15,062 nucleotides of DNA from JBOHSA01 sp050732995 (lineage in GTDB: Bacteria; Gemmatimonadota; Gemmatimonadetes; Gemmatimonadales; GWC2-71-9): NCBI GenBank assembly GCA_050732995.1, contig JBOHSA010000179.1, positions 1 through 15,062 of the forward strand, in the 5' to 3' direction. Position numbers and translations under genes: made by a program. The first letter of the stretch is position 1; each line of letters starts with the position of its first letter. Shown here in pieces: positions 6,226 to 13,237 of this stretch. The notes below the pieces were generated by a model, which saw nothing but the letters and a program-made list of their open reading frames with translations, did no database searches and was not told where the DNA came from.

Positions 6226-7611
6226 ATGGAGCAGTCAGCCAAAGAAGCCTGGAAGCGTCTCCTCGACGAGGCGCGGCGCGAACTTCCCGACGCGGCGGTA
6301 CGCAGCTGGCTCGAGCCGGCGGTGCCGCTCGCGCTGGACGACGATCGGCTGATCGTCGGCGCACCGGATCAGTACGCCGTGGAATGGAACGAATCGAAGT
6401 ACGCGTCGCTGCTCACCCGCGCGGCGGAGCGTGTCCTGGGCCGACCGACGGCGGTCGTGTTCCGCGTGCAGGAAGATCGGCAGCGCCGGCCGCAGATGGA
6501 TTTCTTCGTGTCGCCACCCACGGCGACAGCCACGGCGGACAAGCCGGGCGCGGTGACGACCCCGCTGAACGAGCGGTACACCTTCCAGACGTTCGTCATC
6601 GGGAAATCGAACGAGCTCGCGGCGGCGGCCGCGCACGCGGTGGCCGAAGCCCCCGGCAAGACGTACAACCCGCTGTTCATCTACGGCGCCACCGGCCTGG
6701 GTAAAACGCACTTGATGCAGGCCATCGCGCACGCCGTGCTGCAGAAGAACCCCAACACCCGGCTGCTCTATCTCGGCGCCGAGCAGTTCCTGAACGAAGT
6801 CATCGAGTCGATCCACGCGCGCACGATGTCGGAGTTCCGGCGGCGCTACCGCAACGACGTTGACCTCTTCCTGGTGGACGACGTTCACTTCCTCGAGGGC
6901 AAGGAGCAGACGCAGGAGGAGTTCTTCCACACCTTCAACGCGCTGTTCGAGGCGCACAAGCAGATGGTGCTGACCTCGGACCGGCCGCCAAAGGAGATCC
7001 CCGGGCTCGAAGACCGGCTGATCTCGCGCTTCGAGTGGGGCATGGTGGCCGACATCGGGCACCCCGATCTCGAGCATCGCATCGCGATCCTGCGGAAGAA
7101 GGCCGAGCAGGACCATCTCGAGTTGACGATTCCCGACGACGTGCTGCGCTTCATCGCCGAGCACGTGCGCTCGAGCGTGCGCGAGCTCGAAGGCTGCATC
7201 ATCAAGCTGCTCCTGTTCGCGTCGCTCAAGAACCGGGAAGTCACGATCGAGCTCGCGCGCGAGGCGCTGTCCGACAAGATCCGGCAGGGCGAAGACGGCG
7301 CGGTGTACACCGGTCAGCCGACGCCCAGCATCGACCGCGTGCAGGAGGTCGTGGCGCGCCGGTGGGGGGTGACGCCCGAAGGGCTGCGATCCAAAGCCCG
7401 GACCAAGACCCTGACCATCCCCCGGCAGGTGGCGATGTACCTGGCGCGCGACATGCTGGGCATGCAGCTGGTGGAGATCGGGCAGGCCTTCGGTGGCCGG
7501 GACCATTCCACCGTGATCCACAGCGTGGACAAGGTCGAGCGGCAGATGGTGCGCGACCGCACGTTCAAGGAGCGGGTCGAGATGGCGCGCCAGGAGTTGT
7601 CCGCACTCTAG
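6226..7611 (+). CDS. dnaA: Chromosomal replication initiator protein DnaA
   Basis: A 461-aa AAA+ initiator that binds DnaA boxes and opens oriC. Domain I covers about residues 1-85 (AWKRLLDEARRELPDAAVRSW), followed by a short linker (95-120). Domain III begins at LNERYTFQTFVIGKSNELA, with Walker A GATGLGKTH (154-162), Walker B LFLVDDVHF (D218-D219) and an arginine-finger region EDRLISRFEWG. Domain IV is the DNA-binding part, with the family signature near GGRDHSTVIHSVDKV (from about 423). Length and order are normal. The ATG follows a likely DnaA-box-controlled promoter. It is divergent from rpmH and separated from dnaN by the origin candidate. Confidence 0.98.
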   Translation: MEQSAKEAWKRLLDEARRELPDAAVRSWLEPAVPLALDDDRLIVGAPDQYAVEWNESKYASLLTRAAERVLGRPTAVVFRVQEDRQRRPQMDFFVSPPTATATADKPGAVTTPLNERYTFQTFVIGKSNELAAAAAHAVAEAPGKTYNPLFIYGATGLGKTHLMQAIAHAVLQKNPNTRLLYLGAEQFLNEVIESIHARTMSEFRRRYRNDVDLFLVDDVHFLEGKEQTQEEFFHTFNALFEAHKQMVLTSDRPPKEIPGLEDRLISRFEWGMVADIGHPDLEHRIAILRKKAEQDHLELTIPDDVLRFIAEHVRSSVRELEGCIIKLLLFASLKNREVTIELAREALSDKIRQGEDGAVYTGQPTPSIDRVQEVVARRWGVTPEGLRSKARTKTLTIPRQVAMYLARDMLGMQLVEIGQAFGGRDHSTVIHSVDKVERQMVRDRTFKERVEMARQELSAL

Positions 7612-7637
7612 CTCACATGCGCGGCGCGCCATGTGGG
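7612..7637. repeat. Dyad directly after the dnaA stop
   Basis: CTCACATG (7612-7619) and CATGTGGG (7630-7637) form inverted arms, 7 of 8 Watson-Crick plus one G-T pair, around a CG-only loop. No U-tract follows. It may be a dnaA transcript end or a paired binding site at the origin's left edge; the right arm contains the first TGTGGG box. Confidence 0.5.
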
Positions 7638-7774
7638 ACCGCTGTGGGGATGGGGACGTAGGACGGAGAATCGACAAACTGCCCACAGGACGCACAGGTA
7701 TCTAACATGACCTGGCACGGCGTACAGGGAGGCCTCCATGAGCTTTACCAGATCGGCCCACATTTCCCCGTACT

Positions 7775-7789
7775 CTACTACTACTACTA
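7775..7789. repeat. CTA x5 run (DnaA-trio-like)
   Basis: Five CTA triplets in a row read on the lower strand as 3'-GAT-5' repeats, the form described for DnaA-trios. The run continues into GTAGT, so that ACTACTAGTAGT (7783-7794) is a perfect 12-bp palindrome. Such a run is striking in this GC-rich sequence and lies 12 nt after a CCCACA box. Confidence 0.7.
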
Positions 7790-7849
7790 GTAGTTCTATA
7801 TAGTATAGCAGCAGGTACTCTTCCCACACGAGGAGCACGGCACCACGCG

Positions 7850-8956
7850 ATGAAGTTCACCATTACGCGGGAACAACTACAGCAGGGGCTCAGCGCCGTG
7901 GCTGCGGCTATCCCCGCCAAGACCACTCTGCCCGTGCTCTCCAACGTGCTGGTGGAGGCCGGTAAGCACGGCCTGCGCCTCTCCGGCACGGACCTGGACA
8001 TCTCGGTGAGCACCACCGTCTCGGCCGATGTCGACGCCGAGGGGGCCGTGACGTTACCGGCGAAAAAGCTGGTGGACATCGCGCGCGAGCTCCCGTCCGC
8101 CGCTATCCGGTTCACTGCTGCCGGCGAGCAACGGGTGTCGATCGAATGCGGGCGCTCCAAGTTCAAGCTCCTCGGGCTGCCCCGGGAGGAGTTTCCCTCG
8201 TTCCCTGCGGTGAAGTTCGACGGAGCGTGGAAGACCGCGGCCGGCATGGTGCACAAGCTGGTGGGTCACGTAGCGTTCGCGGCGTCCACGGAGGAGAGTC
8301 GCCCGATCCTCAACGGTGTGCTATGGGAGATGCGGCCGGACCGGATGCGCATGGTGGCCACGAACGGGCACCGGCTAGCCAAGATGGACGTCCCGGCGAG
8401 CGGGGGTTCGAACGCCGACCTGATCGTGCCGCCCAAGGCGCTCGAGCAAATCCGCCGGTTGTTCGGGGCCGACGTGGACATGGACATCGCGAAGAGCGAC
8501 AACCACATCGGGTTCCGCACCGGCGGCACGTTGGTGTTCTCGCGCCTCATCGAGGGACCCTACCCCAACTACGAACAGGTGATTCCGCGCGAGAACGACA
8601 AGTCCGCGACGGTGGACAAGGCGGCGATGGCGGGCGCGCTGCGCCGCATGAGCGTCGTCGCGAGCGACCAGACGCACCGGATCCGGCTCGCGTTCTCCGG
8701 CGGCATGGTGAAGTTCTCGGTCCAGACCCCCGACCTGGGCGAGGCGCAGGACGAGCTGCCGGTCACCTACGAAGGCGAGCCGCTCGAGATCGGGTTCAAC
8801 GCGATGTACCTGCTCGAGATCCTCAAGTACATGCCGACCGACGAGGTGCGCTTCACCTTCAAGGCGCCCGAGCGCGCGGCCACCGTGGAGCCGGTGGGTT
8901 GGAACGATCCGGCCAGCTACATGGCGCTGGTCATGCCGCTGCGATTGGTCGACTGA
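7850..8956 (+). CDS. dnaN: DNA polymerase III beta subunit (sliding clamp)
   Basis: A 368-aa clamp subunit with the three-domain beta fold. Landmarks: MKFTITREQLQQGLSAVAAA then IPAKTTLPVLSNVLVEA at the N-terminus, FKLLGLPREEFPSFP (about 105-119), STEESRPILNGVLWEM and ATNGHRLAK in the second domain, RLIEGPYPNYEQVIP (about 231-245) in the third, and the C-terminal VMPLRLVD, matching the usual MPMRL ending. Length is typical (366-378). GAGGAG ends 14 nt before the ATG, a rather long spacing. recF and gyrB, the usual downstream genes, are absent here; the gene is convergent with mtgA. Confidence 0.98.
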   Translation: MKFTITREQLQQGLSAVAAAIPAKTTLPVLSNVLVEAGKHGLRLSGTDLDISVSTTVSADVDAEGAVTLPAKKLVDIARELPSAAIRFTAAGEQRVSIECGRSKFKLLGLPREEFPSFPAVKFDGAWKTAAGMVHKLVGHVAFAASTEESRPILNGVLWEMRPDRMRMVATNGHRLAKMDVPASGGSNADLIVPPKALEQIRRLFGADVDMDIAKSDNHIGFRTGGTLVFSRLIEGPYPNYEQVIPRENDKSATVDKAAMAGALRRMSVVASDQTHRIRLAFSGGMVKFSVQTPDLGEAQDELPVTYEGEPLEIGFNAMYLLEILKYMPTDEVRFTFKAPERAATVEPVGWNDPASYMALVMPLRLVD

Positions 8957-8961
8957 GCCAG

Positions 8962-8988
8962 GAGACGGGCCGGGCGTCTCGGCGCCCG
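8962..8988. terminator. Alternative GC-rich hairpins between dnaN and mtgA
   Basis: Two mutually exclusive stems: GAGACG (8962-8967) with CGTCTC (8975-8980), and CGGGCG (8971-8976) with CGCCCG (8983-8988). Neither has a U-tract, so a role as a two-way transcription end is uncertain. Confidence 0.3.
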
Positions 8989-9006
8989 CGTTGATGCTGT
9001 CTGGTC

Positions 9007-9883
9007 TCACCCCCCCTCCCGTATCTCGCTTGATCGCATCCACGAGGCTGTCGATCGGGGGAAGCGGCGGTGGCGGGAGGACTGGGAGTGAATCGAGGAC
9101 GAGCAGCGAATCGAGGTCCACGTCCTCGAGCCGCGGGATGGTGACCTCCCGGCCGTGGTAGCGCGCCAGGATCAGGTCGCGGCGGGCGAGCATGCGGCCG
9201 GGACGCGCCGCGGGGTTGGAGCTCCGCGGGAACGGCAGGGTGGCGGCGAGCGCCGCGGCCTGCCATTCGGTCAGCCGGTCGGGGGACACGCCGAAGTACG
9301 CGCGGCTCGCGGCGGCGACGCCCCAGATACCCGGTCCCCACTCGACCACGTTCAAGTACAGCTCGAGGATCCGGTCCTTGGACAGCGCGCGCTCCAAGCG
9401 CAGCGCGGTCACGGCCTCCTTGAGCTTGCGCAGCGGACTGCGGGACGGCGAGAGGTAGAGGTTCTTCGCGAGCTGCTGGGTGATGGTGCTCGCGCCGCGG
9501 AGTCGGTCGCGCCGGCGCCAGAGCACGCGCCCGGCCCGCCACGCGCCCGTCCCGGGGTCCAGTCCGACGGCGTCGCTCACTTCGGCCAAATCGATCCCGT
9601 GGTGCGTCCGGAACCGGGAGTCCTCGGCGAGGATGACCATGCGCTGGAGCACGGGAGAGATCTCGGCCAGGGGAGTCGGACGGAATGACGGACGGACGGA
9701 ATGTCCCGGCCCTTGCCTTCCGTCATGGGGTCGTTCCGTCGCCCGTTTCATCATGGCCGTTTCCCGCGGCCAGTGATCCTGCCACCAGACGGGCGGCGGC
9801 CAGACGCCGAGCAGCCATAGCGCGGCGAGGGCGAGAAACCCTAGCGCGGCGCGGCGCGCGTTCCTAGGTTTCGCGACCGCCAT
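9007..9883 (-). CDS. mtgA: Monofunctional peptidoglycan transglycosylase MtgA, with apparent frameshift at the 3' end
   Basis: A GT51 glycosyltransferase that polymerises lipid II into glycan strands at the outer face of the inner membrane. Residues 12-33 form the signal anchor. The catalytic Glu87 lies in VILAEDSRFRTHHGID, followed by RGASTITQQLAKNLYLS, the KEAVTALRLERALSK segment and ILELYLNVVEWGPGIWGVAA. The core ends near residue 240, with a Pro-rich tail after it. As written, the frame has no stop until 8375, 582 nt inside antisense dnaN. A G7 tract (plus-strand C 9010-9016) explains this: with six G the frame would read GGA GGG GGG TGA and end at 9007, giving about 291 aa. I annotate that end; the literal reading would be 502 aa. 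ATG 9883 is the only start before the anchor. Confidence 0.88.
9865..9870 (+). promoter_or_regulatory. Possible -10 element (TAGGTT) for the kinase gene
   Basis: TAGGTT lies 11 nt before the kinase ATG, inside the first codons of mtgA on the other strand. No clear -35 or Shine-Dalgarno is seen. A leader of about 5 nt would follow. Since the two genes share start-codon bases, any kinase promoter must lie within mtgA coding sequence. Confidence 0.25.
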
Positions 9884-11306
9884 GGCCACTGATCTCTCCG
9901 TTCTCCGGCAACGGCTGCAGGAGGCCCTGGGCAGCGAGTTCAGCGTCGGGACGCTGCTGGGGCAGGGCGGGTTCGCCGCGGTGTTCCGGGTCCGCGACGT
10001 TTCGTTGAACCGCGACGTGGCGGTCAAAGTGCTCGACCTCGAGCTCGCGCCCTCCCCCACGCTCGCCGAGCGTTTCGTGCGCGAGGCCCAGACCGTCGCG
10101 CGGCTCGAGCATCCCAACATCGTCCCGATTTACAAAGTCGGGAAGCAGCGCGACGTCTTGTATATCGTGATGCGCTGCGTCGACGGGCCCTCGCTGCGCC
10201 AGCTGCTCAGCACGCACCGGCGACTCTCGGTGGGCGACGCCGCGCGCATCGCCCGTCAGGTCGCCGACGCGCTCGCCTACGCGCACAGCCACGGCATCGT
10301 GCACCGCGACGTCAAGCCCGACAACATCCTGCTCGACGGGTCGGGCCACGTCCTGGTGACCGATTTCGGGATCGCCAAGGCGGCTCAGCAGGCCGCGTCG
10401 ACCGGCGCGCAGCTCACGACCGAGGGCATGATCATCGGGACGCCGCACTACATGAGTCCCGAGCAAGCGGCGGGCGACCAGCTGGATGGCCGATCCGACA
10501 TCTACTCCTTGGGCATCGTGCTCTACCAGATGCTGACCGGGGCCCCGCCCTTCGACGGCGACTCCTCGGCCTCGATCCTCGCCAAGCAAATGACCGCGGC
10601 GCCGGCGCCCATCCGGCAAATACGCAGCGACACGTCCGAGGAGCTGGCCGCGGTGCTGGACCGCATGCTGGCGAAGGACCCGGCCCGGCGCTTCCCCAAC
10701 GCCGGGGAAGTGAGCCGCGCCCTCGTCGGGGCGCTCCCCACGGCGGCCCGGGACCGGGTCAAGGTCCCCTTGCGGCGCCGCCTGGCCACCATGGCCATCA
10801 AGTCGCTCGTCGGCCTGGGCCTCCTGGGCTGCCTGGCGGGTGTGGCCTTTCTCGCCGGCGCGGCCGTGGTCGCCTTTACGGTCTTCAGCAAGCCGGCCAA
10901 GGTGTCGGCCCTCGCGCCCCTCCCCGACAGCCTCGCGCAGGCGCTCCGACGCCAGGGCGCGCTCGGGCGCAACGACACCGCGGAGTACGTGTTCGTCCCG
11001 GGCGGCTCGGAGGACTCCGTCCTGCTGGTGGTCGGCCGCCGGCGCGTCGCCGTGGTCACGCCGGGCCGGGTGCGCTCCTACGCGCGCGACAGCGTCCTCC
11101 TGGGTCTGAACATGGACCTGCGCGGCGGGTTGCAGTTCCGCCTGGTGCTGCGGCCGCACCGCGGGGCCCGCGACACGGTGTACCGCCACTTGTCGTTCCG
11201 CGACATGTTCGAGTTGGCGCCCAAGCTGGAGCGCTTCCGGCCGGAGGACGCGGCGCGCCGTCGCGTCGGGGTCAGATCGGGAGCTACCCGCCGGCAGTTC
11301 GACTAG
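9882..11306 (+). CDS. Membrane-anchored PknB-like Ser/Thr protein kinase
   Basis: A 474-aa kinase with a complete Hanks-type catalytic domain at residues 20-285: Gly loop LGQGGFAAV (26-34), Lys49 (VAVKVL), alpha-C Glu68, HRDVKPDN (141-148), DFG (161-163), GTPHYMSPE (186-194) and a DIYSLG segment. The activation loop is rich in Thr and Ser (173-187). One membrane helix (about 309-334) is preceded by a basic stop-transfer stretch (RRRLATMAIK), leaving 140 residues outside. This part has no PASTA, TPR or WD repeats and I do not recognise it. ATG 9882 overlaps the mtgA start, and the stop TAG overlaps the stop of the convergent barrel gene. The position beside a peptidoglycan polymerase suggests envelope control, by inference. 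Confidence 0.93.
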   Translation: MATDLSVLRQRLQEALGSEFSVGTLLGQGGFAAVFRVRDVSLNRDVAVKVLDLELAPSPTLAERFVREAQTVARLEHPNIVPIYKVGKQRDVLYIVMRCVDGPSLRQLLSTHRRLSVGDAARIARQVADALAYAHSHGIVHRDVKPDNILLDGSGHVLVTDFGIAKAAQQAASTGAQLTTEGMIIGTPHYMSPEQAAGDQLDGRSDIYSLGIVLYQMLTGAPPFDGDSSASILAKQMTAAPAPIRQIRSDTSEELAAVLDRMLAKDPARRFPNAGEVSRALVGALPTAARDRVKVPLRRRLATMAIKSLVGLGLLGCLAGVAFLAGAAVVAFTVFSKPAKVSALAPLPDSLAQALRRQGALGRNDTAEYVFVPGGSEDSVLLVVGRRRVAVVTPGRVRSYARDSVLLGLNMDLRGGLQFRLVLRPHRGARDTVYRHLSFRDMFELAPKLERFRPEDAARRRVGVRSGATRRQFD

Positions 11307-12142
11307 CGCCCCAGCGGTCGGGTGGACAGACCATAGACGCTCGCGGCGTCCACGGTGCGCGCATCTCCGGTCGTCGAGACAACGGCGCCGACCTGGTCCT
11401 GGCCGCCCACCATCAGTCCGAACGCGAACGCTCCGCGCCGCAGCGCCCGGTCGGTGTCGAGCCGCGCGAGGAGCCCGAGCGAGCCCCGGCGCCAGCGGAG
11501 GCCGAACGAGTAGCTGACCACGGTCTCCGGCGTGATCCGCGCGTGGGTCGACAGCGCGGCGGCGGCGGCGAGCAGCCGCACGGTAAGGCCCGGGACGAAC
11601 GTCACCCGCTGGCGAACACCGCGCACCACCGGCTGGCCCACGTTTGCGAGGGTCGCGCCCGCCGAGAGGGCGGCCCAGCGCGGGGGGCTGTACGCAGCGC
11701 CCAGGTCGAACCCCGTGGCGCTGGTCCCGCCGCGGTAGAACGCGGCCGCGAGGCCGAGGGCGAGACCGTCCGACGACGCGGCGATCCCCAGCCGGTAGGT
11801 GTGCCCGGTCAGGACGCCGGCGCCCGCCTCTTCGAGCCGGTCCCGCTGATACCCGCCTGAAAGCCCGCGGGAGTTGAACCCCGCGCCGAGTTGCCGCAAA
11901 CGGCCCGCCGCCCCCGGGTCCGCGACCGTGAGATCGAGATACACCGAGGCTTCTCGCCGGACGCCGAGCCCCGCGGGATTGACCCAGAGGGCCCGGGCGT
12001 CGTCGATGTCGCTGGGATGGAGGTACTCGACGGTGCGGTTGGGAGCGACTTGGGCGGACAGGCGGACGGCCGGTCCGGTGGTCAGAAGAATCGCCCCGAG
12101 AACCAACCGACCGCCGGACCCCTGGACCGCCCGTCCGCCCAC
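11303..12142 (-). CDS. Predicted outer-membrane beta-barrel protein, unknown function
   Basis: A 279-aa protein with a signal peptide (residues 10-31, GGRLVLGAILLTTGPAVRLS, cut near LSAQ) and then alternating-hydrophobicity strands (GHTYRLGIAASSDGLALGLA, TGFDLGAAYSPPRWAALSAG and SFGLRWRRGSLGLLARLD). The segment DIDDARALWVNPAGLGV (about 43-59) resembles the N-terminal NPAGL motif of PorV/FadL-like and related barrels. GTG 12142 is chosen because it overlaps the TAG of the lipoprotein gene (TAGTG) and puts the signal sequence at the N-terminus; the frame is open further upstream without signal features. Its stop shares CTAG with the kinase stop. Specific function unknown. Confidence 0.75.
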   Translation of the reverse strand: MGGRAVQGSGGRLVLGAILLTTGPAVRLSAQVAPNRTVEYLHPSDIDDARALWVNPAGLGVRREASVYLDLTVADPGAAGRLRQLGAGFNSRGLSGGYQRDRLEEAGAGVLTGHTYRLGIAASSDGLALGLAAAFYRGGTSATGFDLGAAYSPPRWAALSAGATLANVGQPVVRGVRQRVTFVPGLTVRLLAAAAALSTHARITPETVVSYSFGLRWRRGSLGLLARLDTDRALRRGAFAFGLMVGGQDQVGAVVSTTGDARTVDAASVYGLSTRPLGR

Positions 12143-13032
12143 TACGGCAGCACCGTCACGATGGCGCGCAAGACCTGGCGGACCGGCACCGAGAAGCCCT
12201 GCGCCGGCAGCTTGACCGTATACCGCGTCGAATCCAACGACTCGCCGCCCAGGTAGCGGCCGTCGATCGAGACGAACTCGATCGCGGCGCGGGTTCCTTC
12301 GCCGGTCAGCTCGTAGGACTGCCCGCCCTGTTGGCCGGCGCCCTGGAGGGTGAAGGTCGAGGTCACGTCGATCCGCAGGCACCGCACCCCGTTTCGGTCC
12401 TCCCACCGGGCGGCGCTCGAGTGGTTGACCGCACGCACCGTGACTTCGGCGGAGCCGCCGGACCCGCGCTCGGTCGTCACGACGGTATCAACCCAGGCCG
12501 AGCCGAGCAGCAAGCCACCCGCCGGCAGCCGGGGGAAGAACTCGCGGGGGCTGCCCAGCAGTTGCCCGAGAGAGCGGGCCACGACCGAATCGGACGGCGC
12601 GACGTTGCGCAGCTCGCCGGTCGGCGCCAGGCGACCGGTGAACAGCAGGCTGCGGGCGGCCGCCAGGTTGATGGTCGGCGGTACGTACGTTCCCGAGTCG
12701 GCCACCATCGAATCGACCGTGAAGGTGACGGGATAGCCCGCCGTGTCCGCCGGGCCCAGGATCGTCGCGGCGAGGTAGACGCGGTAGCTCAGGTCGGTCG
12801 GGACCTGGCCGGGCAGGTCCTGCTCGATGTGGAGCTGGCGCTGGACGGCGTAGCGCAGCGCGCTCGGACCGAGCCGGATCACCGGCGGCGCGGCGGCGGG
12901 CGGGAGGGTCGAAGTGGGAGGGGGAGCGGCCACCGGCGCGGTGGCGGGCGCCGGATCGGCCGTCGAGCCGCCGGACCCGGCGGCGCACGCGACCGCCGCC
13001 ACCAGCACCGCGCCGAGGACGAGACCTCTCAT
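12142..13032 (-). CDS. Predicted lipoprotein, unknown function
   Basis: A 296-aa protein with a signal peptide and probable lipobox (MRGLVLGAVLVAAVAC, Cys16), followed by a Gly/Ser/Pro/Ala-rich tether to about residue 50. The rest is beta-rich with regular polar strands (SYRVYLAATILG, YPVTFTVDSMVADSGT, VRCLRIDVTSTFTLQG and RAAIEFVSIDGRYLGGES). The lipobox has Ala at -3, which is acceptable but not ideal. ATG 13032 overlaps the TGA of the upstream small gene (ATGA), and the stop overlaps the barrel start by one base, so the three genes look like one coupled unit. The barrel partner suggests an outer-membrane location. No enzyme motif is seen. Confidence 0.78.
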   Translation of the reverse strand: MRGLVLGAVLVAAVACAAGSGGSTADPAPATAPVAAPPPTSTLPPAAAPPVIRLGPSALRYAVQRQLHIEQDLPGQVPTDLSYRVYLAATILGPADTAGYPVTFTVDSMVADSGTYVPPTINLAAARSLLFTGRLAPTGELRNVAPSDSVVARSLGQLLGSPREFFPRLPAGGLLLGSAWVDTVVTTERGSGGSAEVTVRAVNHSSAARWEDRNGVRCLRIDVTSTFTLQGAGQQGGQSYELTGEGTRAAIEFVSIDGRYLGGESLDSTRYTVKLPAQGFSVPVRQVLRAIVTVLP

Positions 13033-13232
13033 GGCGACGCCCGCTCGGGCTTGGTGCGGCCGAAGATGGCGACCATCTCCGGACCGTCGCTCGACACCCG
13101 CAAGAGCTTCCAGCCGCGGCGACGCATGTCGGCGCGCCAGCCGATGAGCTTCTCCCATTCCGCACTGGTGGTCCGGAAAACGCGCAGGTCGGCGACGTTC
13201 TCCCACTGTGGTGGATAGGGCTTGGCCGTCAT
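13029..13232 (-). CDS. 67-aa protein downstream of rnpB, unknown function
   Basis: A small, probably cytoplasmic alpha/beta protein: VADLRVFRTTSAEWEKLIGW, DMRRRGWKLLRVSSDG and EMVAIFGRTK. The pattern of helix, RRRGWKLLRV strand and VAIFGR strand looks like a compact domain and resembles other short proteins in which 'GW+L' is followed by a final strand, but I cannot name a family. ATG 13232 lies just 6 nt past the inferred 3' end of RNase P RNA, and the sequence before it (ACCCCTCTCCACCCC) has no Shine-Dalgarno because it is the 3' strand of the P1 helix. It overlaps the lipoprotein start by 4 nt. The ATGA overlap and protein-like composition support a real gene. Confidence 0.65.
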   Translation of the reverse strand: MTAKPYPPQWENVADLRVFRTTSAEWEKLIGWRADMRRRGWKLLRVSSDGPEMVAIFGRTKPERASP

Positions 13233-13237
13233 GGGGT

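Larger units (their letters stand above)
7612..7849. other. Probable replication origin oriC (dnaA-dnaN gap)
   Basis: The 238-bp gap holds five copies of CCCACA/TGTGGG (7632-7637, 7643-7648, 7682-7687, 7757-7762, 7823-7828), each containing the CCACA core of a DnaA box. About 0.1-0.3 copies would be expected by chance. Several fit xTxCCCACA, a GC-shifted form of TTATCCACA. The copy at 7757 points toward a CTA trinucleotide run (7775-7789) followed by the AT-rich TAGTTCTATATAGTATAG (7791-7808), the order box, GC-rich spacer, DnaA-trio, unwinding region known from bacterial origins. GAGGAG at 7830-7835 is the dnaN ribosome site. Confidence 0.75.

Noticed and set aside
6235..7695. Long minus-strand open frame (486 codons) antisense to dnaA
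   Set aside because: It has no family-like motifs and mirrors the third-position GC bias of dnaA; dnaA itself is certain.
7608..7838. 76-codon minus-strand frame in the dnaA-dnaN gap
   Set aside because: Its YLLLYYIELLVVVV stretch is just translation of the CTA/TAT repeats of the origin; no ribosome site, no motif.
9884..10120. Upstream extension of mtgA into antisense of the kinase
   Set aside because: The membrane anchor sits directly after ATG 9883; the extension has no signal or family features.
12331..13218. Plus-strand open frame opposite the lipoprotein and small gene
   Set aside because: Repetitive Arg/Gly/His composition; the minus-strand genes have signal peptide, lipobox and stop-start overlaps.
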